From Oscillospiraceae bacterium (GTDB lineage: Bacteria > Bacillota > Clostridia > Oscillospirales > Acutalibacteraceae), in assembly GCA_031254555.1 (NCBI GenBank), contig JAIRUF010000033.1:1-9344 (forward strand): a stretch of DNA of 9,344 nucleotides, read 5' to 3'. The notes below the pieces were generated by a model. That model was not told where the DNA came from. It did not search any database and saw only the letters and a list, made by a program, of their open reading frames with translations. Made by a program: the position numbers and the translations under genes. This document shows, in pieces, positions 1-7,418 of the stretch (within the stretch, counting starts at the first letter, position 1; the number at the start of each line of letters is the position of its first letter).

Positions 1-1
1 C

Positions 2-1102
2 TATAACTCGATAAGAGACAAAACTGACCCATGTGCCAAAATCATGTCTGTCGTTAAGGCTGACGCTTATGGACATGGGGCATTGTCTGTAGCCCATGAG
101 CTGCACAACGCAGGCACAGATTGGTTTGCTGTGTCCAATTTAGACGAGGCGCTGGAGCTGAGAAGAGGAGGTATAACATCACCGATTTTAATATTTGGAT
201 ACACCCCTGTAGAACATGCAAAACTTTTATCTTTTAACAATATTTCCCAAACTGTTTTTGATTTAAATTATGGTCTGCAACTTGCAAAAGCTGCAAAAGA
301 CTGTGATGTTTGTATAAATGTACATATTAAAATTGACACGGGTATGTCCCGTCTTGGATTTTTCTATCATGACAATATAAGAGACACTGGGGCTTTGGAC
401 GAAATTGAACAGGTATTAAGCATCGGCAATCTTTTTGCACAAGGAATTTACACACATTTTTCAAAGGCTGACGATCCGCAAGAAGGAGAACTTTTTACAA
501 GGCTGCAGTTTGATTTATTTCTGGATGCGGTGAACAGGCTCAACTCACGGGGAATCCGTTTTGAATACAGGCACTGCTGCAATTCCGCCGCCATTGTACA
601 ATACAGGGAAATGCATCTTGATATGGTAAGGCCGGGCCTGATACTTTACGGCCTGCATCCATCGAAGCAAACTGAGAGCCAGATAAGCTTAAAACCTGTC
701 ATGGAACTTAAAACCATAGTTTCTATGATAAAGGACATACCTGCGGGAACCCCGGTAAGTTACGGCGGAACTTTTGTTCCAAGCAAAGACATTCGGGTTG
801 CCACTGTACCTATCGGATATGCTGACGGTTACAGCCGCGGATTGTCAAAGACCGGGCACATGCTTATAGGCGGACACAGCGCACCTGTGATCGGCAGGGT
901 GTGTATGGATCAAACGCTCCTTGACATCACCGGCATCCCCGGTGTTGAATGCGGTATGCCGGTTACGGTTTTCGGTAAAAGCTGCGGCAAGTCTCTTCCG
1001 GCAGACGAGCTTGCACTTAAACTTTCAACCATAAATTATGAAATAGTATGCAGCGTCAGCAGACGCGTTCCCAGGATCTATATTAAAGATAGTGTAACAT
1101 AA
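2..1102 (+). CDS. alr: Alanine racemase, 5' end cut off by window edge
   Basis: PLP-dependent fold-type III racemase that interconverts L- and D-alanine in the cytoplasm and supplies D-Ala for peptidoglycan. The reading frame is open from base 2, and the 14 codons before the ATG at 44 (ending in CAKI) align naturally with the family N-terminus. That ATG is therefore internal, and roughly 15-25 residues are missing upstream. Numbering from the ATG at 44: the PLP lysine is K5 in VVKADAYGHG, and K96 in HIKIDTGMSRLGF is the lysine position often carbamylated in the family. Next come the CNSAA block at 179-183, the PLP-pyridine arginine in MVRPG (R196), the catalytic tyrosine Y240 in VSYGG, PIGYADG at 256-262, CMDQ at 287-290, and the closing block TINYEIVCSVSRRVPRIY. 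All key residues are present, so the enzyme should be active. A biosynthetic racemase is more likely than a VanT-type serine racemase because no membrane domain follows or is visible. Confidence 0.96.
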   Translation, partial: YNSIRDKTDPCAKIMSVVKADAYGHGALSVAHELHNAGTDWFAVSNLDEALELRRGGITSPILIFGYTPVEHAKLLSFNNISQTVFDLNYGLQLAKAAKDCDVCINVHIKIDTGMSRLGFFYHDNIRDTGALDEIEQVLSIGNLFAQGIYTHFSKADDPQEGELFTRLQFDLFLDAVNRLNSRGIRFEYRHCCNSAAIVQYREMHLDMVRPGLILYGLHPSKQTESQISLKPVMELKTIVSMIKDIPAGTPVSYGGTFVPSKDIRVATVPIGYADGYSRGLSKTGHMLIGGHSAPVIGRVCMDQTLLDITGIPGVECGMPVTVFGKSCGKSLPADELALKLSTINYEIVCSVSRRVPRIYIKDSVT

Positions 1103-1145
1103 AGACCCATACAAATTTGATTGTGTTCCGCCCTTTTGGTGAGTT

Positions 1146-1173
1146 CTGACTCTATCAGACGTATAGAGAGCAG
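1146..1173 (+). other. Imperfect hairpin downstream of alr
   Basis: CTCTAT (1150-1155) and ATAGAG (1163-1168) are perfectly complementary across a 7-base loop. The stem resumes as CTG (1146-1148) with CAG (1171-1173) after a small internal bulge. It lies 44 bases after the alr stop. No proper U-run follows (CCAAATCATTTTA), so it is at best a weak terminator or a transcript-end structure. Read-through into the next gene is possible. Confidence 0.3.
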
Positions 1174-1210
1174 CCAAATCATTTTACGATTATGTTATCA
1201 CAGATCTTAA

Positions 1211-1235
1211 AAATAATTTACGTCATAAATTATTT
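1211..1235. repeat. Perfect 10-bp inverted repeat before the ribosome site of the next gene
   Basis: AAATAATTTA (1211-1220) and TAAATTATTT (1226-1235) are exact reverse complements separated by CGTCA. The element ends five bases before the AAAGAGGTG ribosome site of the gene starting at 1256. It could be an operator for a dimeric regulator or an RNA hairpin beside the ribosome site. All stem pairs are A-T, so an RNA hairpin would be weak. No convincing -35/-10 pair was found in 1103-1255, so the promoter of the downstream gene is unknown and transcription from alr is possible. Confidence 0.5.
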
Positions 1236-1255
1236 ACATTAAAGAGGTGTTTTAA

Positions 1256-2500
1256 ATGAAGGCCAGTGAAAGCAGCAGCAATTATATAGGCAAGGTCCGC
1301 GAGTGTACTAACTACGCTGTTAGAAATATTAAGAATCTGTCAAAAGAAGGATATATTGAATCGCGGGGAGCCGGAAGCAAGGCAGAGGCGGGGATCCAAA
1401 AAAAGCTTCAATCTGAACTGGAGTCATTTTCTGATTCTGTCAAATTTGAATCATTTTCCGCAAAGACAAAGACAGGGATGATCACAAATATTTTTCTTCT
1501 AAGTTTCATTGTTTTATCATCTTTTTCTCTTATTGCCTCAACCTTTATCACAGGCGCATTTCTTCTTGTCAGTATTGTTTTATCAATTCTTGCGCTCATT
1601 TCGATAACCGGTGTATTCGGCGGGTTTGCAAAGTCAAAGCAGAGCGCCAATATATTCGCAAAGAGGGACTCTAGGGGGGTCACGACCCGCAGGGTTATTT
1701 TTTGCGCAAACTCTGACGCGCCTTACAGGCGCTACTTTTCAAAAAGGGCGGAACTGATATTAAAAGCCTCCTGCGCCGTGGGCTCTGCCCTGCAATTGGT
1801 CTACGCCGTTTATATTATATTTTTGGCCTATAACCATTTCGGATTCGGCAGATTTATGACTACAGTAAATGAATATCAGGATATGATCGGACTGCCGCCG
1901 ATAGTCCCTATTCTGCCATATATTTTGAGTGTATTTACACTGTTCGCAATAGCGCTTATGTTCGTTGTAAACTATACCTGTACAACCCGCGGAGTTGTTG
2001 ACAATCTAGTCGGATGCTATACTTGCACGGGTGCAATGCGTTACCTATCCGAGCTTGATATAAAACTTGACCACACAGAGGTGTGCGTGCTTATTACAGG
2101 AGCTAAAAACGCCGATCTTGCAGGGGCCACGGCATATGTTCAAACAAACGGAGATGAAAGTAAAAATTTGGACACCTTGATTGTATGTGTAGATAACATA
2201 AAAGATCCGGAGTCTATCGGCGTTCTGGGCGGGACTTCAAAGGGTGTAAAGGACGTTAAATCAGCCGCTGGAAATGCCGGTATCACCCTGCGCGGAGCTA
2301 AGGCAAAATATTTAAGCAGCGACGTTAAAGCTTTTTCAAAGGCCGGTATAAACTCAGCCCTTATAACCACATTGCCGGACATGGCCCCGGCGTATTTCCA
2401 GACAACCCTTGACAATGACGATCTTCTCAACCCAAAAGCCACAGAGCCTGTAATTAATATTTTGCTGGAATCAGCTTATTTGATGGACTCTAAAAAATAG
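1256..2500 (+). CDS. Membrane protein with degenerate M28 zinc-peptidase fold (probable pseudo-peptidase)
   Basis: 414 residues; start chosen from AGAGGTG six bases before the ATG. The N-terminus (IESRGAGSKAEAGIQKKLQSEL, about 34-55) matches the opening helix of M28 aminopeptidases. Two hydrophobic helices follow (about 75-97 and 98-120), then VIFCANSDAPY (147-157), two more helices (about 168-191 and 214-240), and VVDN at 247-250. After that come LITGAKNADLAGA (279-291), a strand ending VD at 312-313, SD..F (355-360), GIN (364-366) and YFQTTLDNDDLLN (380-392). The order and spacing follow M28 apart from the membrane insertions. Against family consensus the H of HxD is N152, the EE pair is K284-N285, and the last H is Q382; D154, D249 and D313 remain. 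M28 enzymes need a two-zinc site and the first Glu as general base, so catalysis is unlikely. The role is unknown; binding of a peptide or partner at the membrane is inference. Confidence 0.72.
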   Translation: MKASESSSNYIGKVRECTNYAVRNIKNLSKEGYIESRGAGSKAEAGIQKKLQSELESFSDSVKFESFSAKTKTGMITNIFLLSFIVLSSFSLIASTFITGAFLLVSIVLSILALISITGVFGGFAKSKQSANIFAKRDSRGVTTRRVIFCANSDAPYRRYFSKRAELILKASCAVGSALQLVYAVYIIFLAYNHFGFGRFMTTVNEYQDMIGLPPIVPILPYILSVFTLFAIALMFVVNYTCTTRGVVDNLVGCYTCTGAMRYLSELDIKLDHTEVCVLITGAKNADLAGATAYVQTNGDESKNLDTLIVCVDNIKDPESIGVLGGTSKGVKDVKSAAGNAGITLRGAKAKYLSSDVKAFSKAGINSALITTLPDMAPAYFQTTLDNDDLLNPKATEPVINILLESAYLMDSKK

Positions 2501-2543
2501 AATAAAAGCCGGCCGGCACATAATCTTCGGCAGACTTTTATTT
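2501..2543 (+). terminator. Probable terminator of the M28-like gene
   Basis: Starts right after the TAG at 2498-2500. AATAAAAG (2501-2508) pairs with CTTTTATT (2535-2542), and GCCG (2512-2515) pairs with CGGC (2528-2531), with two mismatched positions between the two segments. The 3' side ends in a T-rich CTTTTATTT. The self-complementary GCCGGCCGGC at 2508-2517 offers a competing fold. The A-rich left and T-rich right sides resemble a rho-independent terminator, though the stem is imperfect. Confidence 0.5.
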
Positions 2544-2598
2544 AAACGCACAGATTCAAGCTAACTAAAATATTCTTTAAAACAAAACAGAGCGGACA

Positions 2599-2622
2599 AA
2601 GAGGGCACATCTGTGCCCTCTT
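2599..2622 (-). terminator. Strong hairpin, probable terminator of the esterase-GH3 operon
   Basis: AAGAGGGCAC (2599-2608) and GTGCCCTCTT (2613-2622) form a perfect 10-bp stem with the loop ATCT. It lies seven bases past the stop codon of the minus-strand GH3 gene. Read on the minus strand, the stem is followed by a T-rich stretch (TTTGTCC, then TGTTTTGTTTT). Because it is symmetric it could also stop plus-strand transcripts, although the plus side is followed by AAAAATTT rather than a T-run. Confidence 0.75.
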
Positions 2623-2628
2623 AAAAAT

Positions 2629-5079
2629 TTATCTTTTGATCAAAGGCGCTACGTTTTGAACAGCTTTGACAATTCCTTTAAAAAATTTAACTGCGCTGTC
2701 CTTTAGCTTACCGCCGTTTAGAAGAACTATAAATGAGTCCAGCATATCATCGCTGATAGCCCCAGAACTTACCGATACCAATTTTATAAGCGGCATGTGC
2801 AATACCGTGTCACAGGCCACTGACAAAAGATACTCATCATCTGAGAAAATCACTCCCATTGCCTTTTTGATAATCCTGGCCGCCCTGCCTCCCCATTTGG
2901 TATTTACAGCGTCTGCCAGAATATCCTCTTTTGTGAATTCCCTTCCCTGCACAGTGTCAAACGCGTCAAGATAATAGTCCAAAAGGAGTTCAAATTCTTC
3001 TGCCGGAGCGTCTTTAACGTCCCCATTATAGTAAGACGGCGTCATGCGGCTATAGTCCCTCTCACTTGACGTACTGTCAAACGAGTCTACATAAACTGTC
3101 GCCTTCTCTCTTATATCCGCGCTTGAGGCGCCTGCAAGTATTGTATATTCCCCTGACTCAACGCACCATTTTTTTAATTTCATACTGTAATACTCAAACG
3201 CGCTGCGGTCAAGCACAACCGTTACCTCTTTTTTCTCCCCTGGCTTTAGTCTGACTTTTTGGAATCCCTTAAGCTCCTTTTGCGGCCTGAACACCTTGGT
3301 GTCTCCCCTTGAGACATATATCTGGACAATTTCCTGACCTGCCGCTTTTCCGGTATTCTCCACCGTTACCTTTACCTCGAGTGAATCCTGCGCACTTATA
3401 TTGTCATGGTTTAGCATCATATCCGAATATTTAAAAGTTGTGTATGACAAGCCGTGTCCAAACGGGAATAAAACAGGGATTTTTGCCTTTTCAAAATACC
3501 TGTAACCCACATAGATACTCTCCCTGTACTGGAGGTTGTGAGATTCATTGGGATAATAATAGTCACTGGCCGGCATATCCTCAAACGACATGGGATAACT
3601 CTCCGGCAGTTTGCCGCACGGGACCACATCTCCCACGAGGATATCCGCAATTGCAGGGCCGCCGTTTTCACCTATTAAGTATGACTGCAATATGGCTTTT
3701 ACCTTGTCGTGCCATGGCATCTCAAGATTGTACCCGCTGGACAGTACGACGACGACATTGTGATTGACTTTGCACACCTCTTCAATAAGAGTGGTTTGGG
3801 CCAAGTTTAACTTCATGTCTTTTCTGTCAAGTCCTTCGCCTATCTCCGCCTGGGTTGATCCTGCAAATATGATCGCGGTATTGGCCGATGACGCTATTTT
3901 TACCGCCTCTTGTATGAGTTCGGATCTGGGCTGTATGTCGTGTTTTTCATACCCTTTTGCAAATTGAACTGACGGAATTTTTTCTTTTAATGTGTCATAT
4001 GCGTTTTCAATCTTATATGCGTTTACCTTTGAACTGCCCATCCCCTGATATACAGGATCCACGGCAAATGTTCCTATGACCGCTATTTCAAAGCCCTTAT
4101 TAACAGGCAAAAGCTTATCCTGGTTTTTAAGCAGTACCACAGAGTTTTGGGCTATCTTGCGGGCAAGACTATGGTGTTTTTCCCGGTCAAATTTAAAGGA
4201 CTTTAACTCCTCAAGGTTTTTCTCACTTTTACCGATAAGGTCTAAAACTCTGCCTGCGCTCTTATCCACAGTGTCAAGAGTAACCTCATTCTCACGGTAT
4301 GCCTTTGCTATCTTATATACATTTACATATCCGGAAGCGGGCATTTCAAGGTCAAGCCCTGCGTTGAGCGATTTGACCCTGTCAACCACAGCTGTCCAGT
4401 CGCTTAACACCAGACCTTTAAATCCCCACTCATCCCGCAGGATCTGATTTTGAAGAAATTCATTCTCGGTGCAATACACTCCGTTAATTTTGTTGTACGC
4501 GGTCATGACAGTCCACGGACGCGATTTTTTAACCGCTATTTCAAATCCCCTTAAATATATTTCGCGAAGCGCTCTTTCGTCCACCAGTGAATTTGCCACA
4601 AATCTGCGGACTTCCGTGCTGTTTGCGGCAAAGTGCTTAAGCGATGTCCCCACATTTTTTTCCTGGACACCGTTTATCAGGCTTGCCGCAAGTTCGCCCG
4701 CCAGCACCGGATCCTCGGAAAAATACTCAAAGTTCCTTCCGCACAGCGGCGACCGCTTTATGTTGATTCCCGGCCCAAGCAAAACCGACACCTTCTCCTG
4801 TATACACTCATCCCCGAGGGCGTTTCCCATCTCACGGATTAAGTCCCTGTCCCACGTGCAAGACAATGCGCAGGCGGTAGGGAAACAGGTTGAGCTTATT
4901 GACCCCGCGTTTATGTATTCGCCTTTAGAAATTTTCCTAAGCCCATGGGGCCCGTCCGTTAACATTATGTTCGGCATGCCAAATTGAGGCAGCGCGTTTA
5001 AGTGCCAAAAATCTTTTCCGGTGAGCAATCGAGCTTTCTCTCTGATCGTAAGCTTTGAAACTAAATGTTCGTATTTCAT
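2629..5079 (-). CDS. Glycoside hydrolase family 3 beta-glycosidase
   Basis: 816-residue retaining beta-glycosidase, probably beta-glucosidase or beta-xylosidase, removing terminal sugars from beta-linked oligosaccharides. TIM-barrel domain about 1-300: substrate-binding TDGPHG (D42), GRNFEYFSEDP (R115), KHFAAN (K148, H149), and nucleophile D227 in LVLSDW. The alpha/beta sandwich domain (about 310-495) holds AEIGEGLDR at 411-419, where E415 (or E412) is the likely acid/base. PFGHGLSYT (539-547) leads into a fibronectin-III-like domain (about 565-635). A further tail of about 140 residues (675-816) is unassigned. No signal peptide, so probably cytoplasmic. Start: the ATG at 5079 has GAGGAGG six bases upstream. 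The in-frame TTG at 5094 overlaps that ribosome site and is unlikely. Second gene of a unit with the esterase, 19 bases downstream of it. Exact sugar specificity cannot be read from sequence. Confidence 0.95.
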   Translation of the reverse strand: MKYEHLVSKLTIREKARLLTGKDFWHLNALPQFGMPNIMLTDGPHGLRKISKGEYINAGSISSTCFPTACALSCTWDRDLIREMGNALGDECIQEKVSVLLGPGINIKRSPLCGRNFEYFSEDPVLAGELAASLINGVQEKNVGTSLKHFAANSTEVRRFVANSLVDERALREIYLRGFEIAVKKSRPWTVMTAYNKINGVYCTENEFLQNQILRDEWGFKGLVLSDWTAVVDRVKSLNAGLDLEMPASGYVNVYKIAKAYRENEVTLDTVDKSAGRVLDLIGKSEKNLEELKSFKFDREKHHSLARKIAQNSVVLLKNQDKLLPVNKGFEIAVIGTFAVDPVYQGMGSSKVNAYKIENAYDTLKEKIPSVQFAKGYEKHDIQPRSELIQEAVKIASSANTAIIFAGSTQAEIGEGLDRKDMKLNLAQTTLIEEVCKVNHNVVVVLSSGYNLEMPWHDKVKAILQSYLIGENGGPAIADILVGDVVPCGKLPESYPMSFEDMPASDYYYPNESHNLQYRESIYVGYRYFEKAKIPVLFPFGHGLSYTTFKYSDMMLNHDNISAQDSLEVKVTVENTGKAAGQEIVQIYVSRGDTKVFRPQKELKGFQKVRLKPGEKKEVTVVLDRSAFEYYSMKLKKWCVESGEYTILAGASSADIREKATVYVDSFDSTSSERDYSRMTPSYYNGDVKDAPAEEFELLLDYYLDAFDTVQGREFTKEDILADAVNTKWGGRAARIIKKAMGVIFSDDEYLLSVACDTVLHMPLIKLVSVSSGAISDDMLDSFIVLLNGGKLKDSAVKFFKGIVKAVQNVAPLIKR

Positions 5080-5085
5080 ACCTTT

Positions 5086-5092
5086 CCTCCTC
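5086..5092 (-). promoter_or_regulatory. Ribosome binding site that sets the GH3 start
   Basis: GAGGAGG on the minus strand, six bases before the ATG at 5079. It rules against the longer frame starting at TTG (5094), because that codon overlaps this site and leaves it no ribosome site of its own. Confidence 0.85.
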
Positions 5093-5098
5093 AAAAAG

Positions 5099-5953
5099 TT
5101 AAAAACCGTAAAAATCCAGCCATCTTATACAAAGGCTGAACCAGCAAGATGTCAGCTTATTGTCTCCCTTTAAAACCTCACCTTTTTCTGTGTCGGCAAG
5201 ACTCTGACCGTGCTCTCCATATGGGAAAAAGTGAAGTTCAACCGGAGCATCCAATGCCATGACAGCCTTTGCCAGTTCATATGATTTGGTGTGCTTTATA
5301 AGTTTGTCGCCAAATGAATGCCAGATAAATGCCGGCGGAAAACTGACTTCACGGTCAATTTTAAAATCAAAGTATGACAGCAGGCTAAACTCGCCGTTTA
5401 AGTCGTCATACTCATCAACCAAGTTTACCGCAGGATATCCCAGAATAACTGCATTGGGTCTGCTTGACAGCCGCTCTATAGGGTCGCTGTTACCGGCATC
5501 GCCGTCATCTGCGCAAAAGGCCGTTCTAAAAGCTAAGTTTCCTCCTGCGGAAAATCCCATAACCGATATTTTTTGCGGATCAAAACCAAAGGATTCGCAG
5601 TTATAGCGAAGATATCTAACCGCCCTTTTAGCGTCTTTTAGTATATCATCCCTGTCATAAGGGATAAGCCTGTAGTCCAGAATTGCCGCATGACGGCCGG
5701 ACTCGTTTATTTTTTTTGCTATATTGTCGCTCTCATACACTGACTTATACTTGTAAGCGCCGCCTGCCATTATCAACACGCAGCTTTCAGCGTTTTTATC
5801 GTCTGATCTAAAAAATGTAATGGACGGGGCAGCCTGACCTTTTTGCACGTCAAACTTTGGTGCTCCCGTGTCCCACAGGGGCAGCTGATTATATTTTGAC
5901 AGCATTTCAGCCCACTGTTTGTTCCTTAGTTTAGCCTTAGAATCAGTTATCAT
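5099..5953 (-). CDS. Alpha/beta-hydrolase esterase, acetyl-xylan/feruloyl-esterase-like
   Basis: 284-residue serine hydrolase of the esterase/lipase type often found with glycoside hydrolases. Visible elements: oxyanion-hole strand LIMAGGAY (60-67), DYRLIPY (93-99), the helix DAKRAVRYLRYN (107-118), nucleophile elbow GFSAGG with S135, acid D216 in HSFGDK, and H248 in GEHGQS. The triad is therefore complete. No signal peptide or membrane segment is seen, so it should act in the cytoplasm. Start: the ATG at 5953 has GGAG eight bases upstream; an in-frame TTG at 5986 has no ribosome site of comparable quality. It precedes the GH3 gene by 19 bases on the same strand and probably shares its transcript. 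This suggests removal of acetyl or other acyl groups from a sugar that GH3 then cleaves; that coupling is inferred from gene order. The substrate is not determined, and a peptidase or lipase role is less likely. Confidence 0.85.
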   Translation of the reverse strand: MITDSKAKLRNKQWAEMLSKYNQLPLWDTGAPKFDVQKGQAAPSITFFRSDDKNAESCVLIMAGGAYKYKSVYESDNIAKKINESGRHAAILDYRLIPYDRDDILKDAKRAVRYLRYNCESFGFDPQKISVMGFSAGGNLAFRTAFCADDGDAGNSDPIERLSSRPNAVILGYPAVNLVDEYDDLNGEFSLLSYFDFKIDREVSFPPAFIWHSFGDKLIKHTKSYELAKAVMALDAPVELHFFPYGEHGQSLADTEKGEVLKGDNKLTSCWFSLCIRWLDFYGF

Positions 5954-5961
5954 TTTGCTCA

Positions 5962-5965
5962 CTCC
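5962..5965 (-). promoter_or_regulatory. Ribosome binding site of the esterase gene
   Basis: GGAG on the minus strand (within TTGGAGTGAG), eight bases before the ATG at 5953. It favours this start over the in-frame TTG at 5986. Confidence 0.65.
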
Positions 5966-6062
5966 AACAGTCTTAAGTAAATGCAAAAACCCACCAGAAG
6001 TTCCATGTTACACGTATTTGGCGCACACAAAACCTGACACGGATTTGTCCCCCATATCTTTA

Positions 6063-6072
6063 TTCCCGGGAA
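6063..6072. repeat. 10-bp palindrome TTCCCGGGAA in the esterase leader
   Basis: TTCCCGGGAA is self-complementary. It sits about 20-35 bases downstream (minus strand) of a TATAAT box and well upstream of the esterase start. The position would suit an operator, but a single 10-bp palindrome is weak evidence. Confidence 0.3.
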
Positions 6073-6092
6073 ATTTAATCGGGCCAAATTTT

Positions 6093-6098
6093 ATTATA
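6093..6098 (-). promoter_or_regulatory. Candidate -10 box for the esterase-GH3 operon
   Basis: A perfect TATAAT on the minus strand, just past the rmuC stop. No good -35 hexamer is found at 16-18 bases; the best is ATTAAA/TTAAAG, overlapping the rmuC stop. Such a promoter may need an activator. Transcription would start near 6086, giving a leader of about 130 bases. Read-through from rmuC is also possible because no clear terminator follows rmuC. Confidence 0.4.
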
Positions 6099-6116
6099 CC
6101 CAAAATACCTCTAACT

Positions 6117-7418
6117 TTAATCCTCTATATCTTTAGAGTCAAGCAGGTCAACTGTTTCATCCTGGCTTAGATCCTCTACTTTTTTAAGTTTTTTACGTAT
6201 AATGGTGTTCCTGTGCTGGGCATCCTCCAGTGTTTTCCCGGCCTCCGCTATCTTCCTGCTGGCTTTTTCCAAAACGTCGCCAAACATCTCATATTGTGCT
6301 TTGGCAACACTTAACAATTGCCGGACTTCATTTGCCTTTTCGTTTATCGCAATTGAACGAAATCCCATTGCTATAGAATTCAACAGCGCTGTTATTGTTG
6401 TGGGCCCCGCAATTACTATATTGTATTCAGACTGCAGCTTTTCAAGAATACCGCTTCGCGAAGAGGCAATTTCAGCGTACAGCCCTTCCGTTGCCAAATA
6501 CATTATGGCAAACGGAGTGGTATATGGTTCGTTTATATATTCCTTTATACTCTTAGCTTCAAGTTTAATAATATCCTCAAGCTCTTTGCGAGCCTTTTCA
6601 AGCGCTTGTACGTCTGCCTTGTCCGCCGCTTCACACAGCCTTATGTAGCTTTCCATCGGGAATTTAGAGTCTATGGGCAGATATGTAAGCTTGCCCGCGT
6701 CATCGCTTGACGGTATTTTAATGGCAAATTCAATGCGTTTGGGCGACCCCGGTTTTGTCGCAAAGTTTTTTTCATACATTCCTGGTATGGTTTGATCCAG
6801 TATGCTCTGGAGCAAAACCTCAGCCCAAGTACCCCTGGCCTTAACGTTCGTTAAAACTCTGTTAAGCGCCGTTACATTGTCTGTAACTCCTGCTGAAAGC
6901 TCCTTCATCTCACCCAATGACTTGTATACGTTCTCCAGTTGATCCGACACGGTTTTAAACGAACTTTCAAGTCTTGATGTGAGCGTGGTTGTCAACTTTT
7001 CATCGACAGTGCTCCTCATTTGGTCCAGCTTTTTTTCGTTGCTATCCTGCATCTTTGATATTGATTCTTTTATGATATTGCTCTGCTTTTCACTTTGCTG
7101 TGCGTTGATTTCCCAAAGGTCCGACAGGGAGCGTGATATTTTTTCAGACAGGTTTATCTGCTGCTCGTAACCAGACTTGGTCATTTCAGCCATTTTAAGT
7201 GATATATCGTTTAAGTTTTTTGCCGTTTCATCCCTCATCATTTTTTGATAATTTCCTGTATCCAGTCTTGAGCGCTGAAATTCATCCCCAATCCCGCGCG
7301 ACAATTCATCAAGGCTATTTTTAAGGTCACGAGTGCCCCTGGAGCCATGCATTTTTTGCAGAGACAACAAGGTGATTACCGCAATTATGTTGAGGATAAC
7401 ACTAATTGATATGAGCAT
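6117..7418 (-). CDS. rmuC: RmuC family protein (DNA recombination-limiting)
   Basis: 433 residues in the usual RmuC architecture. A single N-terminal membrane helix (about 1-20) is followed by a long coiled-coil rich in E, K, Q and S (about 30-180) and then the RmuC domain with its PD-(D/E)XK-like core. Recognisable blocks are GTWAEVLLQSIL (196-207), LPIDSKFPMESY (247-258), EYINEPYTTPFAIMYLATEGLYAE (293-316) and GPTTITALL (338-346), then a second helical segment (about 370-415). In E. coli RmuC limits inversions at short inverted repeats; the biochemical activity is poorly defined. The ATG at 7418 has no good ribosome site. AAGGCGG at 7445-7451 lies eight bases before an in-frame CTG at 7436, which would add LEYISV to the N-terminus. 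The coordinates given use the ATG. It is transcribed divergently from the binding-protein gene. Confidence 0.93.
   Translation of the reverse strand: MLISISVILNIIAVITLLSLQKMHGSRGTRDLKNSLDELSRGIGDEFQRSRLDTGNYQKMMRDETAKNLNDISLKMAEMTKSGYEQQINLSEKISRSLSDLWEINAQQSEKQSNIIKESISKMQDSNEKKLDQMRSTVDEKLTTTLTSRLESSFKTVSDQLENVYKSLGEMKELSAGVTDNVTALNRVLTNVKARGTWAEVLLQSILDQTIPGMYEKNFATKPGSPKRIEFAIKIPSSDDAGKLTYLPIDSKFPMESYIRLCEAADKADVQALEKARKELEDIIKLEAKSIKEYINEPYTTPFAIMYLATEGLYAEIASSRSGILEKLQSEYNIVIAGPTTITALLNSIAMGFRSIAINEKANEVRQLLSVAKAQYEMFGDVLEKASRKIAEAGKTLEDAQHRNTIIRKKLKKVEDLSQDETVDLLDSKDIED

Noticed and set aside
44..58. ATG at 44 as the alr start codon
   Set aside because: The frame continues upstream with residues that fit the alanine racemase N-terminus, and the ATG corresponds to the internal methionine just before the PLP-lysine motif. 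No ribosome site precedes it.
1120..1200. Promoter for the M28-like gene (TTGATT near 1118 or TATGTT at 1191-1196)
   Set aside because: No -10 box lies at the right spacing from TTGATT, and TATGTT has no -35 partner. Neither pair is convincing.
4469..4987. Plus-strand open frame of 172 codons inside the GH3 gene
   Set aside because: It lies antisense to the conserved catalytic domain of GH3, has no ribosome site or recognisable domain, and reads as a shadow of the real frame.
6202..6648. Plus-strand open frame of 148 codons antisense to rmuC, rich in hydrophobic residues
   Set aside because: The hydrophobicity is a by-product of the reverse complement of the RmuC domain. There is no ribosome site, and the RmuC frame is strongly conserved.
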